This document shows positions 22,317 to 32,254 of a DNA stretch of 64,000 nt, piece after piece. The notes under the pieces were generated by a model, which searched no databases, was not told where the DNA came from, and worked only from the letters and a program-made list of their open reading frames with translations. Where the stretch lies: the NCBI GenBank assembly GCA_012656075.1, contig JAAKBF010000256.1, positions 1-64,000 of the forward strand. Direction: 5' to 3'. Positions within the stretch are counted from its first letter, which is position 1, and each line of letters opens with the position of its first letter. The position numbers and the translations under genes are program-made. Origin of the DNA: Phytophthora hibernalis (taxonomy: Eukaryota > Oomycota > Peronosporomycetes > Peronosporales > Peronosporaceae).

Positions 22317-22496
22317 ATCCAATGACCATTCTAAACCATCTCCGAGAGAGCCGGTTGATGTCATCACTTGATGTCTGTACGAAGTATGCGCAGCAAATGT
22401 GTATATCCGGAAGAACAAATCAAGTGTGTGCGAAGTCAGGTCGGTCGCATTGGAGCAACAGCAGTAACACCTGGAGAATGAACTGAAAGACGTGTA

Positions 22497-25400
22497 TTAC
22501 AGGCACATGCAGAGGTATCGGTAGCGTAAGTATTGTAAGGTCCTTTTGTTCACGAAGCCGGGGCTCACAGCTCCCGCAAATATCTCGAACGTCAGAAGAA
22601 TGTAGACACCGCAATTGTAGTTGTCTGTCTGCAAGCCTAAAGTCGAATTGAACCCTTGGACTCTGTAATCCCTCGTCAAACCACTCGGTATCAGGCCCCG
22701 TAGTTTTTGAGCCGCAGCACGTACAGCGAGCTTGTATGACGACTCCATTGGGTCGTAGAGGAGCAGCGTCTTCTTCGAGAGGTCGGTCATAATGCTACAC
22801 TAGTGGTTACCGTTGCAGTTGACAGGGATTAGAACGCGTTCATCTGAAGCTCCAAAAAGACGGCAGAGAGCTCAGTTTCATCTGTCACTATTTCGTAGCC
22901 GTTGGCGCCGTTGACGACGCTGATCATGTTAGGGCTCACTGAGATCACGTTTGGAATGCCGTTGAACATCTTCTGCATCAACGTGACCATCGTAACGTCG
23001 CTAAGTCGACCTTTGGCAGCCAGATCAAGTACTTCCATCTGTACATAGCATCATTCGACAGTGTGAGAATAAGTGCAGCGTTAGGCAACATAGCGAACTT
23101 TACCTCATTTGTCAGCAGTCTAAGGCCCTGTAACTTGGAGCATAGGTCTGGGTCTTCTTTCGTGTAAAAGGCGGCGTCAATGTCTAGAGTGAAGACCACT
23201 GCGGATGCCCACTTTTGGGCGGCTTCGATCTTCCGGACTGTCGTTAAGGCGCGGTGGTATTGCTTCATAGTGGCGAGTGTACTGGTTGTAAATATACCAA
23301 TGGTAGGTATATCTACAGCGACATCGCGTTCAGCTAGGCCTGCGTGTTTCCTTGCAGTCTCGCCTCTTTTTCATCGCATTTCCGAAGCAAATCCTTCGCA
23401 AAGACCCTCACTACTTCGTCAGCTTGTATGATGGGTTTGCTAGCTGGCCGTTTTGTTAGTTGCATTGCGACGGGAGGCTTCACCTTCTTCTCGAATACAA
23501 ACACTTTGAACTTGCTGAGTGTATCTGCTGCAGATCGGTATGTCGGATCACCTGCCAATATATCAGCAATGATGGCTACGTTCAAGTTCATGCTGTGCAT
23601 TTCGGAGTCCTCTTGGGCCATTGCCACTGCCAAACTTCTCTTCTTTTGGCTATGGAGGGCTTGATTTTCGGGCGCCCTCTGGATTTTGGCGGCGAACTGA
23701 CTTGAAAGTTGTCGTCATCTTGCGCTAGAGGCACTAGTTGCAAACCAGTGTCAGACGGTTCTTCGCGTAACTCAGAGGGTGCGGACCCCACTGCTTGTGT
23801 TGCAATGACCATCTCAGATGGTGTACTGACCATCTCAGATGGTGTATTGACCTTTTCAGATGGTGACGGGCTCTGACGGGATGGTGCAGTCTCCATTTCA
23901 GGTGGGCTTGCCATGGGAACGCTAGTCTCCACTGTAGCAGGGGTCGGTACTTCCTGGTTTGTCTGCGGTACGAACTCCGTTGCCGGAGGGTCCGTCCATG
24001 TGGGGTCCTTCCTTGGTGGATCTGTCTCTGGTGGTCTTGGCATTTGAGCTGATGTGTCTTCTTCACACTCACCAACGCCAGTGTCGAGCAGCACTTCCGA
24101 CGACTCCTCGTTTGTGCGCCATGCTGTCTCCCGGTCAGCGCTATTATCATGGTGTGCGATGAGTTTGGCTGCCAGCTCGCTCTCCCCACGCTTAAAGAGT
24201 TTTCCTATTTGTTGAAGTGCCTGTAGTGCCACGCAATACTGAGGCATACCCATGCCACTCATGGTCTCAGCAATTGTAATCGCGGTCTGCTGAGCTTCTC
24301 AATACTTTCGATTAGAGTCCCACGGGTTACTCTCATCCCGTAATACCTTTCCCACCGCAAACGAACCGACCGACACATTATCCAAGGAGGGAGCATGTTG
24401 AATCGAAGCCAACAACCATCTCGCCGGTAATAGCTGAGTAGGAATGACGACCTCCATACCTAGGGCCTTGCGAAGGTAAAACACGTGTCTACAGGGTAGC
24501 AAACGGGTCGTCATAAAGAGGCACGAACATTCCCAGTTCTGCTTGTTCACAGAGTACTCCACACCAGGCTCATCAGATGCGTCGTCGTCATCTGCCATGT
24601 TTTTGATAGAAATTATCCCAGGTACGGCCTCGAAGAACGAGTAACGCGCACGTCCGCTGACAACGTACGTGTACTGCTCGTAGATAAGCTCACATGCGTG
24701 CTCACTCACGAGGTTTGCTACGAGCCTCATCTCGCGATTGTACTTGCTGTTGTGGACAGTACAAACCTTGGCTGAACGAGCTACGAAGCTGCGCTCGTTC
24801 CGACTCTGGTAGCACATGAAGGAGGCGACACACTCGTCTAGGCCCATTGTTCGGCTCATTGTGTCCTTGAGCTGCTTCCACGAAGCCTCAAGCCGGTTAT
24901 TTGTGTTGTTGCCTAGCGTCACTGCGTTTTGGCGTTTACATGCACAGCACATTGCCTTGCAGCTATCCCAATTCTTGACAAAGTACATCTCGAAAGGGTG
25001 CGATTTTACGAGTGTGAGACGGTCACATGTGACCACGTGACCATCCAGATGGGGAGAGATGGTCACTTCAGTATCCAACCCAACAGGGTGCCCACCCGAG
25101 TTGGTAGAAGGTTGCTCCAAGTCGTGATCTTGCGTAGCTGGCCGTGATCAATCGACAAAATGTGACGCATGTAGGCTCGGTACTTCGAAAATTCTTGCTC
25201 AGTCTTTCGTATACCATAAGTGGCACCATACTGCGGAGCTGTGCCTTTGCCACGACGAAAGCGCGTAGTCAGCCGATGCAACTTGCTCTCGTAGGTACTT
25301 TATGACGTGAAACTGGCAAAGTAGAATCACCACATCTGGCAGCGCCGCTTTCCAGAACGGCTATTTCAGTAAAATCCTTGTCAACGATGACGCACTGTAG

Positions 25401-25640
25401 CTTGGACCATGCCGGTTTGTTGGATTTGAACTCCTCCAAGGAGGTAAGTAGGGTAGATGCCCGCTCATTCTGAAGGACAGCATGCTGTACAAATTGCCCT
25501 TTCCCGAACGCATCGTGCACCATGAAGGAGAATATCTTATACTTGGACGCGTTCGTGCCATGTGTGGCATCTATCAGCATAACCTCAGGAAAGTGATGAA
25601 ACATTTCGCGCATGAGTTTGGTCTGTAGTGTAATACAGGT
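22497..25640 (-). pseudogene. MULE transposase fused to a Ulp1-type cysteine protease domain
   Basis: The minus-strand reading begins after a probable intron acceptor near 25640. The transposase core has MREMFHHFPEVMLIDATHGT (first Asp), CVIVDKDFTE (second Asp), a CQFHV-type stretch near 25310, and a SWIM zinc finger (WECSC...LLPCRHVFYLRK). A premature TGA at 24299-24301 is followed in the same frame by a Thr/Pro/Ser-rich linker with PSEMV repeats and an AT-hook-like GRPKIKPS. After further frame changes comes a Ulp1/C48 domain: NCNGNH (His, followed by TAG), LLLYDPMESS (Asp), and GLQTDNYNCGVYI (Gln and Cys). This is a single ancestral polyprotein of the Kaonashi (ULP-bearing MULE) type. Terminal repeats were not located. 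Confidence 0.8.
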
Positions 25641-25718
25641 AGCGATTCTCTACATAGTGAAACACCGCGTCGTTAAAACCAGCTTATTTTCATGTACAAC
25701 CCATAATTCTGCTCACCT

Positions 25719-26033
25719 TTTCCTGCACAGTCATACATAGATACTTCATGCAACGGGTATTTCATAATTCAATGCAACCAAGGGCTCAATAGATGCACAA
25801 GACACACGTCCTTCCGCGATTCGTACTTACGTTCGTAAACAGCTTTTGTTTGACACCGTCTCAGAAATTTTCCATCGCATTAACTATCGGCAGCGATTTG
25901 GCGGGGTGATTACTAACTTTATATTTATTAATAGTACTACTGTACCGGTAGTACACTACTGTAGTAGTAGTAAGTACTTGTTAGGGTGATTTTTTGAAAA
26001 TGCAAGCACGGTGTGTATTTCAAGTAAGCTTAG
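25719..26033. other. Spacer between the MULE and the CRN-HNH gene
   Basis: Mostly non-coding. It contains a candidate MULE 5' exon end (GCAGGAAAAG followed by GTGAGC, near 25718) and a short AT- and GTA-rich stretch around 25920-25975. No MULE N-terminal domain is visible. Confidence 0.4.
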
Positions 26034-27392
26034 TCAATCTACCGCAGGTACCATGTCATAGTAGGATTTCCACTCCTTATCGATTTCTTTACGCTTCCAC
26101 TCCATACACTCGCAAAACACCTTCGCGTTCTGAACGTAGACAGATGTTCGCATCTCCAAGCCATCCTCCGACGCAACAAAGCCTTCCTTCAAGTGCAGTG
26201 AGATCAGTCTTGCGTATCCAGCGTTTAACGCGCGTACGATCAAGTTCACCTACAGTATGACACCGCGAACATTGTCAGACCATACTGAAGTACTCCATCG
26301 GAGCACGAAGAATTCATACCTTGTATCTGCTCCCGACTACCGGACCTTCAGACACGGATTCGACGGAAATGTTCATAACCGGCACGGCAAACGAGCGACC
26401 ATCGTACCAGGCGTGCATGTCTGACGTAAGAGCAAGGCGATTGCTTTGATCGTTGTCATACTTGTGATAGCTTGCATATCTCCGGCAATGTTCTCTTGAC
26501 ATCAAATGACAGCTCTGCGCCTTCCCCACATTCCCGAACCACTCTTCACTCTCGATACGCTGATACTTGAATTCGTCAGTTACCACGTCAACGATCGAGG
26601 TGTTGGTCGAGAGAGATGACATCGTTATTTGGGGAGAATCGGTATCTTCTGGAACATAGTGCCGGGTCAAGATGCGCCGCAGTTCGCTTAACTCCCGAGA
26701 AATTGGAGCTACACTTGTCGAGACCGTGTGACCATCGAGAGGGAAGTTTGCGTGATACCTTCATTCTATAATTCGTTTTCGAATAGCAAAGCATCCCGCT
26801 CTGTACAACATCTGTGAGACATCAACCAGCACAGTTCTACAATAATCCAAATGCATACCTTCCTTGAACAGAACATGGATCCGCAACGTCGCCCTTTCAT
26901 ACCACAGCGCCTTGTCATTTTCGCCATCGCGAAGGTCAGGATCATAGTATCCCAGATATGATGTCGCCAGACGGTACACTCTGCAGCGAATCCCTTTCGT
27001 GTTCAGCGCGTTTCCAATCGATCCACTGACGAGCGACAACCCCTCTTGTGGTTGTGCTTGCTCCGGAACCACCACCAGCACGTGAATGGTCCTCTTCGTC
27101 GGAGCATCTCCAAACAAGTCGCCGATCTCGTCTGCTGGGTCCATTTCTTCGTTTATCAGTGTCTTTACTTCCTCAGGAACGCTTCCACTCCGCATAGAAA
27201 TCACGGCAGCATCCTTCGACTTCAGCCACGCGTCGCCCTTCTTCGCCAGGAAGAGCTGCAGGTCCTTGGCATCGCATGTGATCGTTGCTGAGTTCTTCGC
27301 CTTGATCGCGTCCTTCAAGTCCCCCACCGACTGACTCGCGTCGATGTCCACAGGAAACGCACTCCAACGACAGCACAAAAGAGCTTGATCAT
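26034..27392 (-). pseudogene. CRN effector with HNH-endonuclease-like C-terminus, broken
   Basis: The start is at 27392 (MIKLFCAVVG). The frame changes after ~10 codons, then reads VDIDASQSVGDLKDAIKAKN, LQLFLAKKG and HVLVVVPEQ, a full CRN N-terminal module. The C-terminal region continues in the same frame past a TGA at 26761-26763. It carries an HNH-like pattern: SCHLMSREHCRRY, then NDQSNRLALTSDMHAWYDG. A likely intron (GTATGA...ACTGTAG) ends near 26250, and the last exon stops at 26034. HNH-type nucleases are among known CRN C-termini, where host DNA is the presumed target. The MULE lies immediately downstream. Confidence 0.72.
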
Positions 27393-27446
27393 CCTTTCTT
27401 TAGCCAGCGGATTCTGGAATGAGAAAAAATGAACGGAGAAATTTTG
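27393..27446 (-). promoter_or_regulatory. Shared CRN 5' leader
   Basis: Same pyrimidine-rich TTCATTTTTTCTCATTCCAG block and AATCCGCT-like stretch as upstream of the CRNs at 11154 and 30046, with small differences near the ATG. Initiator or splice acceptor. Confidence 0.45.
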
Positions 27447-27709
27447 TAATCGTACTTAAGCGATGAATGGTGTGGTCACATACGTATACGGTACAGTACA
27501 GTGGGATAGCACACGGTGTGATATCATATCACTGATATGACTTTAACACATAACTTTAACACCCTGCCAAATTGTAAACAGAGAACCCTGGACAACTTAA
27601 TACCTCCCGTGGACGCACTTCCTATTAGGTATAACAGGACTATTAGGTAGTAGAGGGAGCACCACAACCAGAAGACCAGTGTTGATCTCTGGTTTATAGG
27701 AAGACGTGG
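27447..27709. other. Non-coding spacer
   Basis: Upstream of the CRN-HNH gene. It has short repeated motifs (ctattagg twice near 27625-27645). No gene seen. Confidence 0.45.
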
Positions 27710-27865
27710 ATGACTGGTGTGTTGTTTCAGGAGTGGCTGCGCGAGCTAGACATGCATCAACAACGGTGCAATATTGCCCTCCTACGCAACATTGTCCTGG
27801 GAAACCTGCAGCTCAAGTCGTCATTACCGCCCAACTACATCTCTCGTTTCAAACTATATGATTCC
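27710..27865 (+). pseudogene. Fragment of a DDE_1 (Tigger/pogo-like) transposase
   Basis: The frame from 27710 reads GVLFQEWLRELDMHQQ and NIALLRN, followed by LQLKSSLPPNYISRFK. This corresponds to the region between the second catalytic Asp and the QLPPNTTS...QPCD segment of DDE_1 transposases. It is short and diverged, and it runs straight into the perfect palindrome at 27856. Confidence 0.55.
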
Positions 27866-27910
27866 AGGGTCGGGCGGTTGCAAACGACCCGCCCGACCCT
27901 GGAATCATAT
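27856..27910. repeat. Perfect 22-bp inverted repeat with 11-nt loop
   Basis: 27856-27877 and 27889-27910 are exact reverse complements (atatgattccagggtcgggc...). The DNA could extrude a strong cruciform. It lies ~30 bp from the junction with the inverted copy of the LINE segment. Confidence 0.9.
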
Positions 27911-27938
27911 CGGCGTTTAAGCGGCAGTTCGGCATCGG

Positions 27939-28228
27939 CGGCTCCAGCATGAGTTGAACGTGAGGAGGCGGGTGCGACATACTTCAAGATTAGATGTTGG
28001 CACTCTACCAATATACCGGTACTTCCAGGAAGTAGGTGGATGAAGTCCTGTTGGCACGATGTACACCCGACGTGGAAACGAAGGTTTTTTCAGGCCTTCG
28101 GACCCAACAAATATGTAAAGTGAAGCAAACGATGGTCAACTACGACGTAGAACTAGTTTGTTTTAGTAGTAGCCCACGGCAAAATACGTAGGGCAGAGAT
28201 GCGTAAGGTACAGTAGCTTGCTCTGTCA
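27939..28228 (-). repeat. Inverted duplicate of 4428-4712
   Basis: Reverse complement of the LINE-proximal segment, fused at ~28229 to the inverted copy of 9992-12966. Confidence 0.88.
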
Positions 28229-28246
28229 TTTTTGCATTATTGATAG

Positions 28247-28690
28247 ATCCACAACTCAATTCGACGGGCAACAGTTGCACGGGTTAATGAAGCATCGACT
28301 CGGATTGTACAGCACTTAGCTGATACTAACCAATCTCCGCTAGCGCCGAACAGTTTGGCTCTACGCTACTTTGCAACACAACATGCACATGAGCCAGATG
28401 GAACCCAGCCTACAATCCCGGAGCATGCAACATATCGACAACTCTGCAGTGTTGACGAAGCTCGCTGTGAGATGGCGCACGAGCAGCAAGCAGAGCATCG
28501 ACGTCTGGATCGTCGGTTTAGAACCGTGAGAATACTCATCAACGAAAGTGAGGTAAATATTTCGGTCTCGCTAGATGATCTCCGAGACATTCTCGGTTTA
28601 CCTGACTGCGATCTTAGGCGCCCACACAACTCCGACATACCTGTTAATCTACCAGCTCAAAATATGGAGGATGAAGACCATCAGTTGTAG
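28247..28690 (+). pseudogene. Exon 2 copy of the unidentified spliced gene
   Basis: Same 444-nt exon as 12953-12510, with one Arg/His difference near LRYFATQHA. Exon 1 is missing because the duplication breakpoint lies in the intron, and the sequence upstream belongs to the LINE segment. It is a truncated copy. Confidence 0.75.
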
Positions 28691-29692
28691 TATTAATTAG
28701 TTGGAGTACATTAATATCTATTGCCAACGAGTCGAGCATACCCGCAATGCTTATAAATACCACGTGTTCCATCTTTCGTGCGCGTACAAGCGTACATCGC
28801 CAAGTCTAATACCTCCTCTGGAGCGAATCCGAACGCCGTGTTTGCATTCTTTTGGATCCAACGCTTCAGCAGTGAAAACCCGACTTCAATCGGATTGAGT
28901 TGGGGCAATATGGTGGCAGAAAGAAAATTAAAGCACCAACACTGTGCACCGCTTCCTCTAATTCCTTGTGCATATGGATTTTTGCATTATCCAGTACAAG
29001 GATAGAGCGAGGAAGTGGCCACGGATTCAGGAACGGCAAAATTTTGTCGTGGAAGGTCTGGTAAAATACATGCCGCGTAAATGTTCCAGTTGTGCACCCC
29101 ACGATAAAAAACCGTCCGTTGACATCGCCGCCAGAACGGAGACCCGCTCACCGCGTACAAAAGGAAGCGTGACGATTGCAGGCGTGTTTCGCTTCGACCA
29201 TGCGTATCGACGAACACCATCTCTACTATCCTTGTCGGTTTCGTCTAAGAAAATCATTTGCTCGGGCATGGAGTAGAAAGGCTTCAGCTTGTCGATATAG
29301 TCTTGAGCCTGATCTGCTTTAGCCTCCCGCGCACGCCGCGTCAGCACTTTCCTGGACAACCCCATATCAAACCGAAGGGCTCTGCAAATGGTAGATGTTG
29401 ACGTCTTGATATTTCCAAACTTGTTACGAAGTGTATCTTGGAGCTCTTCGAGATAAAAGCACGGGTGGTCCTCCACGTACTTGATCACGAACGCACAGAC
29501 CGATGCTGGCCAGCGCGATGCCCGCTTCTCGCGTTGGGCGCCGGTTACCATGCCGAACTTTTGAACAAAGCGATCCCAACGCTTGATGGAGCGTACCGAT
29601 GCACCGAGGACATGTGCAATCTGCAACATCTCGATGTTGTAGACGAAAAACAGCACGACTGCGCGCCAGCGTAGGTCCTTTGAGTACGTCAT
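28644..29692 (-). pseudogene. Tc1/mariner transposase, copy B
   Basis: Starts at 29692 with the same MTYSKDLRWRAVV N-terminus and the catalytic MIFLDET, VLDNAKIHM and NPIEVGF segments as 11507-12556. The T run near the GF codons is one longer than in copy A but still out of frame, the C-run break is the same, and a two-base loss near the C-terminus changes the tail. Substitutions (for example Asn to Asp in SIKRW.RF and Ala to Asp in DET.KD) show the copies have diverged a little. Confidence 0.85.
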
Positions 29693-29992
29693 GCTGCAAG
29701 ACTTAAACGGAAAATGACACTTTTGAATTGTGCCAAAGCCAGCCGATCTCGTATTCATTGGCCACGAGCTGCCTTTCTTACCTAGGATTTCTATTAAGAT
29801 CAGTAATATAACTCGTGCAAGGATTATCTTTATTCGTATTGGTGTACGATTTGTACTTCTCATGAGGCACACACATCGCAGGAGTTGCTATTATAAGTGC
29901 CAAAAAACTGCAAAGCACAATACATGTAATAGGCACAGTTCTTCGATTAAAAGTATATGTGACCACACCATTCATCGCTCAAGTACGCTTAC

Positions 29993-30045
29993 AAATTTTC
30001 TCCTTTCATTTTTTCTCATTCCAGAATCCGCTAGCTCGAGAAAAG
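29993..30045 (+). promoter_or_regulatory. Shared CRN 5' leader, copy B
   Basis: Same CTTTCATTTTTTCTCATTCC block ~25-45 nt before the ATG at 30046. Confidence 0.45.
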
Positions 30046-31197
30046 ATGATCAAGCTCTTTTGTGCTGTCGTTGGAGCGACTAAAGCGCGTTCGAGGTGGA
30101 AATCGACGAGGGTGCATCAGTATCAGCGCTGAAGAAGGCGATCAAGGACGAGAGCGAGGACATCACCATTCCTGCGAAGAACCTGCAGCTCTTCCTGGCG
30201 AAGAAGGGAACCGAGTGGCTGAAGACTGAGAGTGAGGACGTGAAGGAGCTGAAGAAGGGCAGGAAAACGGCTACCGTCAAAGCGCTAACGAATGAAGACG
30301 AAGAGCTACAGGGGGAGTCCGGCCTTCAGAAAGTATTGACGGGTATGGAGCAGCCATCCACCGACCAGATTCACGTGCTGGTGGTGGTTCCGGAGCAAGC
30401 ACAAGTACAGGAGGGGTTGTGGGAGTCGCATACCAGTGTTCTTGGTCAACGATCTGCGTTGATGAGCGTCGCTCAACAAGATCAACCATTCCCCAAGAGA
30501 CCGAAATTCCAGAAATACGTTGCATTCACTGGGTCAGTGACCGAAAGTGACTTGTCCGTCCCTTTGAGCACTATCCCTGCCTTTCAACGGATTAAAGAAG
30601 GCTTCTCTAGCAGCGACTGCCCACTCTATCTGTTGTATGGTCCGCGTCAATTACAATTGCAAATGACATCCAGGAATGGCTGCTTACTAGCCGCTCGGAC
30701 ATCATTTGCGTGTATTTCGAGCTGGGTGCGGTGTTTGCGGCCGACGAGACCAAATTCTGGAATCACTTGGGGATATTGGTCGACAATGAAAGCGATTGCC
30801 GCGATTTCAATTCTTTGATGACTTTAGTTGCAAGGTGCGCAGGTAACGGGAACAAGAAGGTCTGTCTGATCCTGGGATTGTGTAAATGGCTCGACCTTAA
30901 TCAACTGAGACACGTTGAAAGGGCTTGAAGATCCCCGAAATACCTGGTAGGTATTCACCAAGTCGTAGGTTCCAACCCCAAGAAATCCCAGAAAGAACTT
31001 GTCCGATTGTGCTTTCCACATTCGAATAACTTGCAGAAATGTGGACAACAAATCAGGGTTGGAGAACAGACAATCCATTTCATCCAGATGGCCATGTTTT
31101 CAGCCTGTTCAAGGAACTTTATCGATTTCCATTATCGCTTCAGGAGGGGATCAAGATGTTCTCTGGTGGTGCCCCGGTGTGTTGGGGTCACTTGTTA
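30046..31197 (+). pseudogene. CRN NTPase copy B: P-loop deleted, internal segment inverted, 3' truncated
   Basis: Begins like 11154 (MIKLFCAVVG) with the same early frame change. Then LQLFLAKK and HVLVVVPEQ are in one frame, because the G run near 30315 is one longer than in copy A. At ~30652 a 10-bp deletion removes the Walker A glycine-lysine region. The 212 bp at 30876-31087, which include the Walker B acidic residues, are inverted in place. The gene is cut at 31197, where LINE sequence begins, so the nuclease domain is missing. Confidence 0.85.
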
Positions 31198-32200
31198 GTT
31201 TTAATTCATCACAATGCCAAGAAAGATGTCAAGAAATTGCTGAAAAGCCCAGGGCATCGTCTTGCAACCTCACCCACAGGTTCACGGGATCCCATGGGTA
31301 GTGCCGGACAAGATCAGGAACAGAAACATAATGCAGTTTCTCAAGAAGCAGCCCAAGCTCCGGCTGAGGGCGCAGGCCTGTCCTCATCTTGAGCGAGTCA
31401 CGGCTAAATGGAGTAAACACGGAGCCAAGGACGAATGGATTCACAATCAACAATGTCAAACACCGAAACAATTATGGACCCATCGGAATATCCTCACGGA
31501 GTACCAAGTATGGGTGGTTTATCGCTTGGCAACTCTACAACTGAATTTGCATTACGATGGAGCAGAAGGACGAACAAGCTGCCCACTTGATTGACAACGC
31601 AAAAGTAAAACGCTTTCGACAACCCATATCGTCTGGCACTGTCAGAGAGCACAACAGTTCTGGAAATGCTGTGTTGAACATTGGCAAGGTCACGAAATCA
31701 CGCGACAACAACTACAAGACTACCAGTGCAACATTGCCAAGAGGATCGCACCACCCATCGGGGATAACCTGCGACAACGAGTTATAAGGTGATACGGTAA
31801 ATGGAGACAAGCAAATGAGGCGGCGTTTAAACACATCTGGTGGGCACTCTGTGGCATAGGATATGCTCTCCTCTGGAAAATCCGCAATAAAGTCATATTT
31901 GAAGGCGAGACGTGGAGAGCGGAACAGCAAACAGCCTACATGTGGAAGACCAGTCAGAGGCAACTTCACGCAGTGGCAAGAAGAGAACGCTGGAGGACAA
32001 GCACAAGACTTGAAGGGCTGCAGTTTCAGCTAACGCTGGACTGTTACTGCAATAGAGACCTGGAAGAGGCTCCAAAGGGAACACCGCAGCAGCAGGAACC
32101 AAAACTGATCGCACGACTTCAACAATTTCAGGAAGCTATTAACAAAGGTAAAATAGACTACCTTCAGTCTCTTTCTGTCTCCCACAATCCTTTTGCGTAA
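31198..32200 (+). pseudogene. LINE ORF2 C-terminal region
   Basis: Successive plus-strand frames read IPWVVPDKIRNRN, then HIVWHCQRAQQFWKCC, then FKHIWWALCGIGYALLWKIR and NKVIFEGETW, ending at 32200. The W..C...FW and LW..RN.VIF.G pattern is typical of the region C-terminal to the reverse transcriptase in L1-like LINEs. Frame changes near 31600 and a TGA near 31790 break it. It may belong to the same family as the RT relic at 4671-6055. Confidence 0.6.
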
Positions 32201-32254
32201 GGCGTGAGTGAACGTTTTGCTTTCTGCCAGCGCGCTATCTCCAGGTCCCGTTCG

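Larger units (their letters stand above)
28229..31197 (-). repeat. Large inverted duplication, copy B
   Basis: Reverse complement of 9992-12966. It starts inside the intron of the convergent gene and ends inside the CRN gene. It differs by substitutions, homopolymer indels, a 10-bp loss at ~30652 and an internal 212-bp inversion at 30876-31087. Confidence 0.92.
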
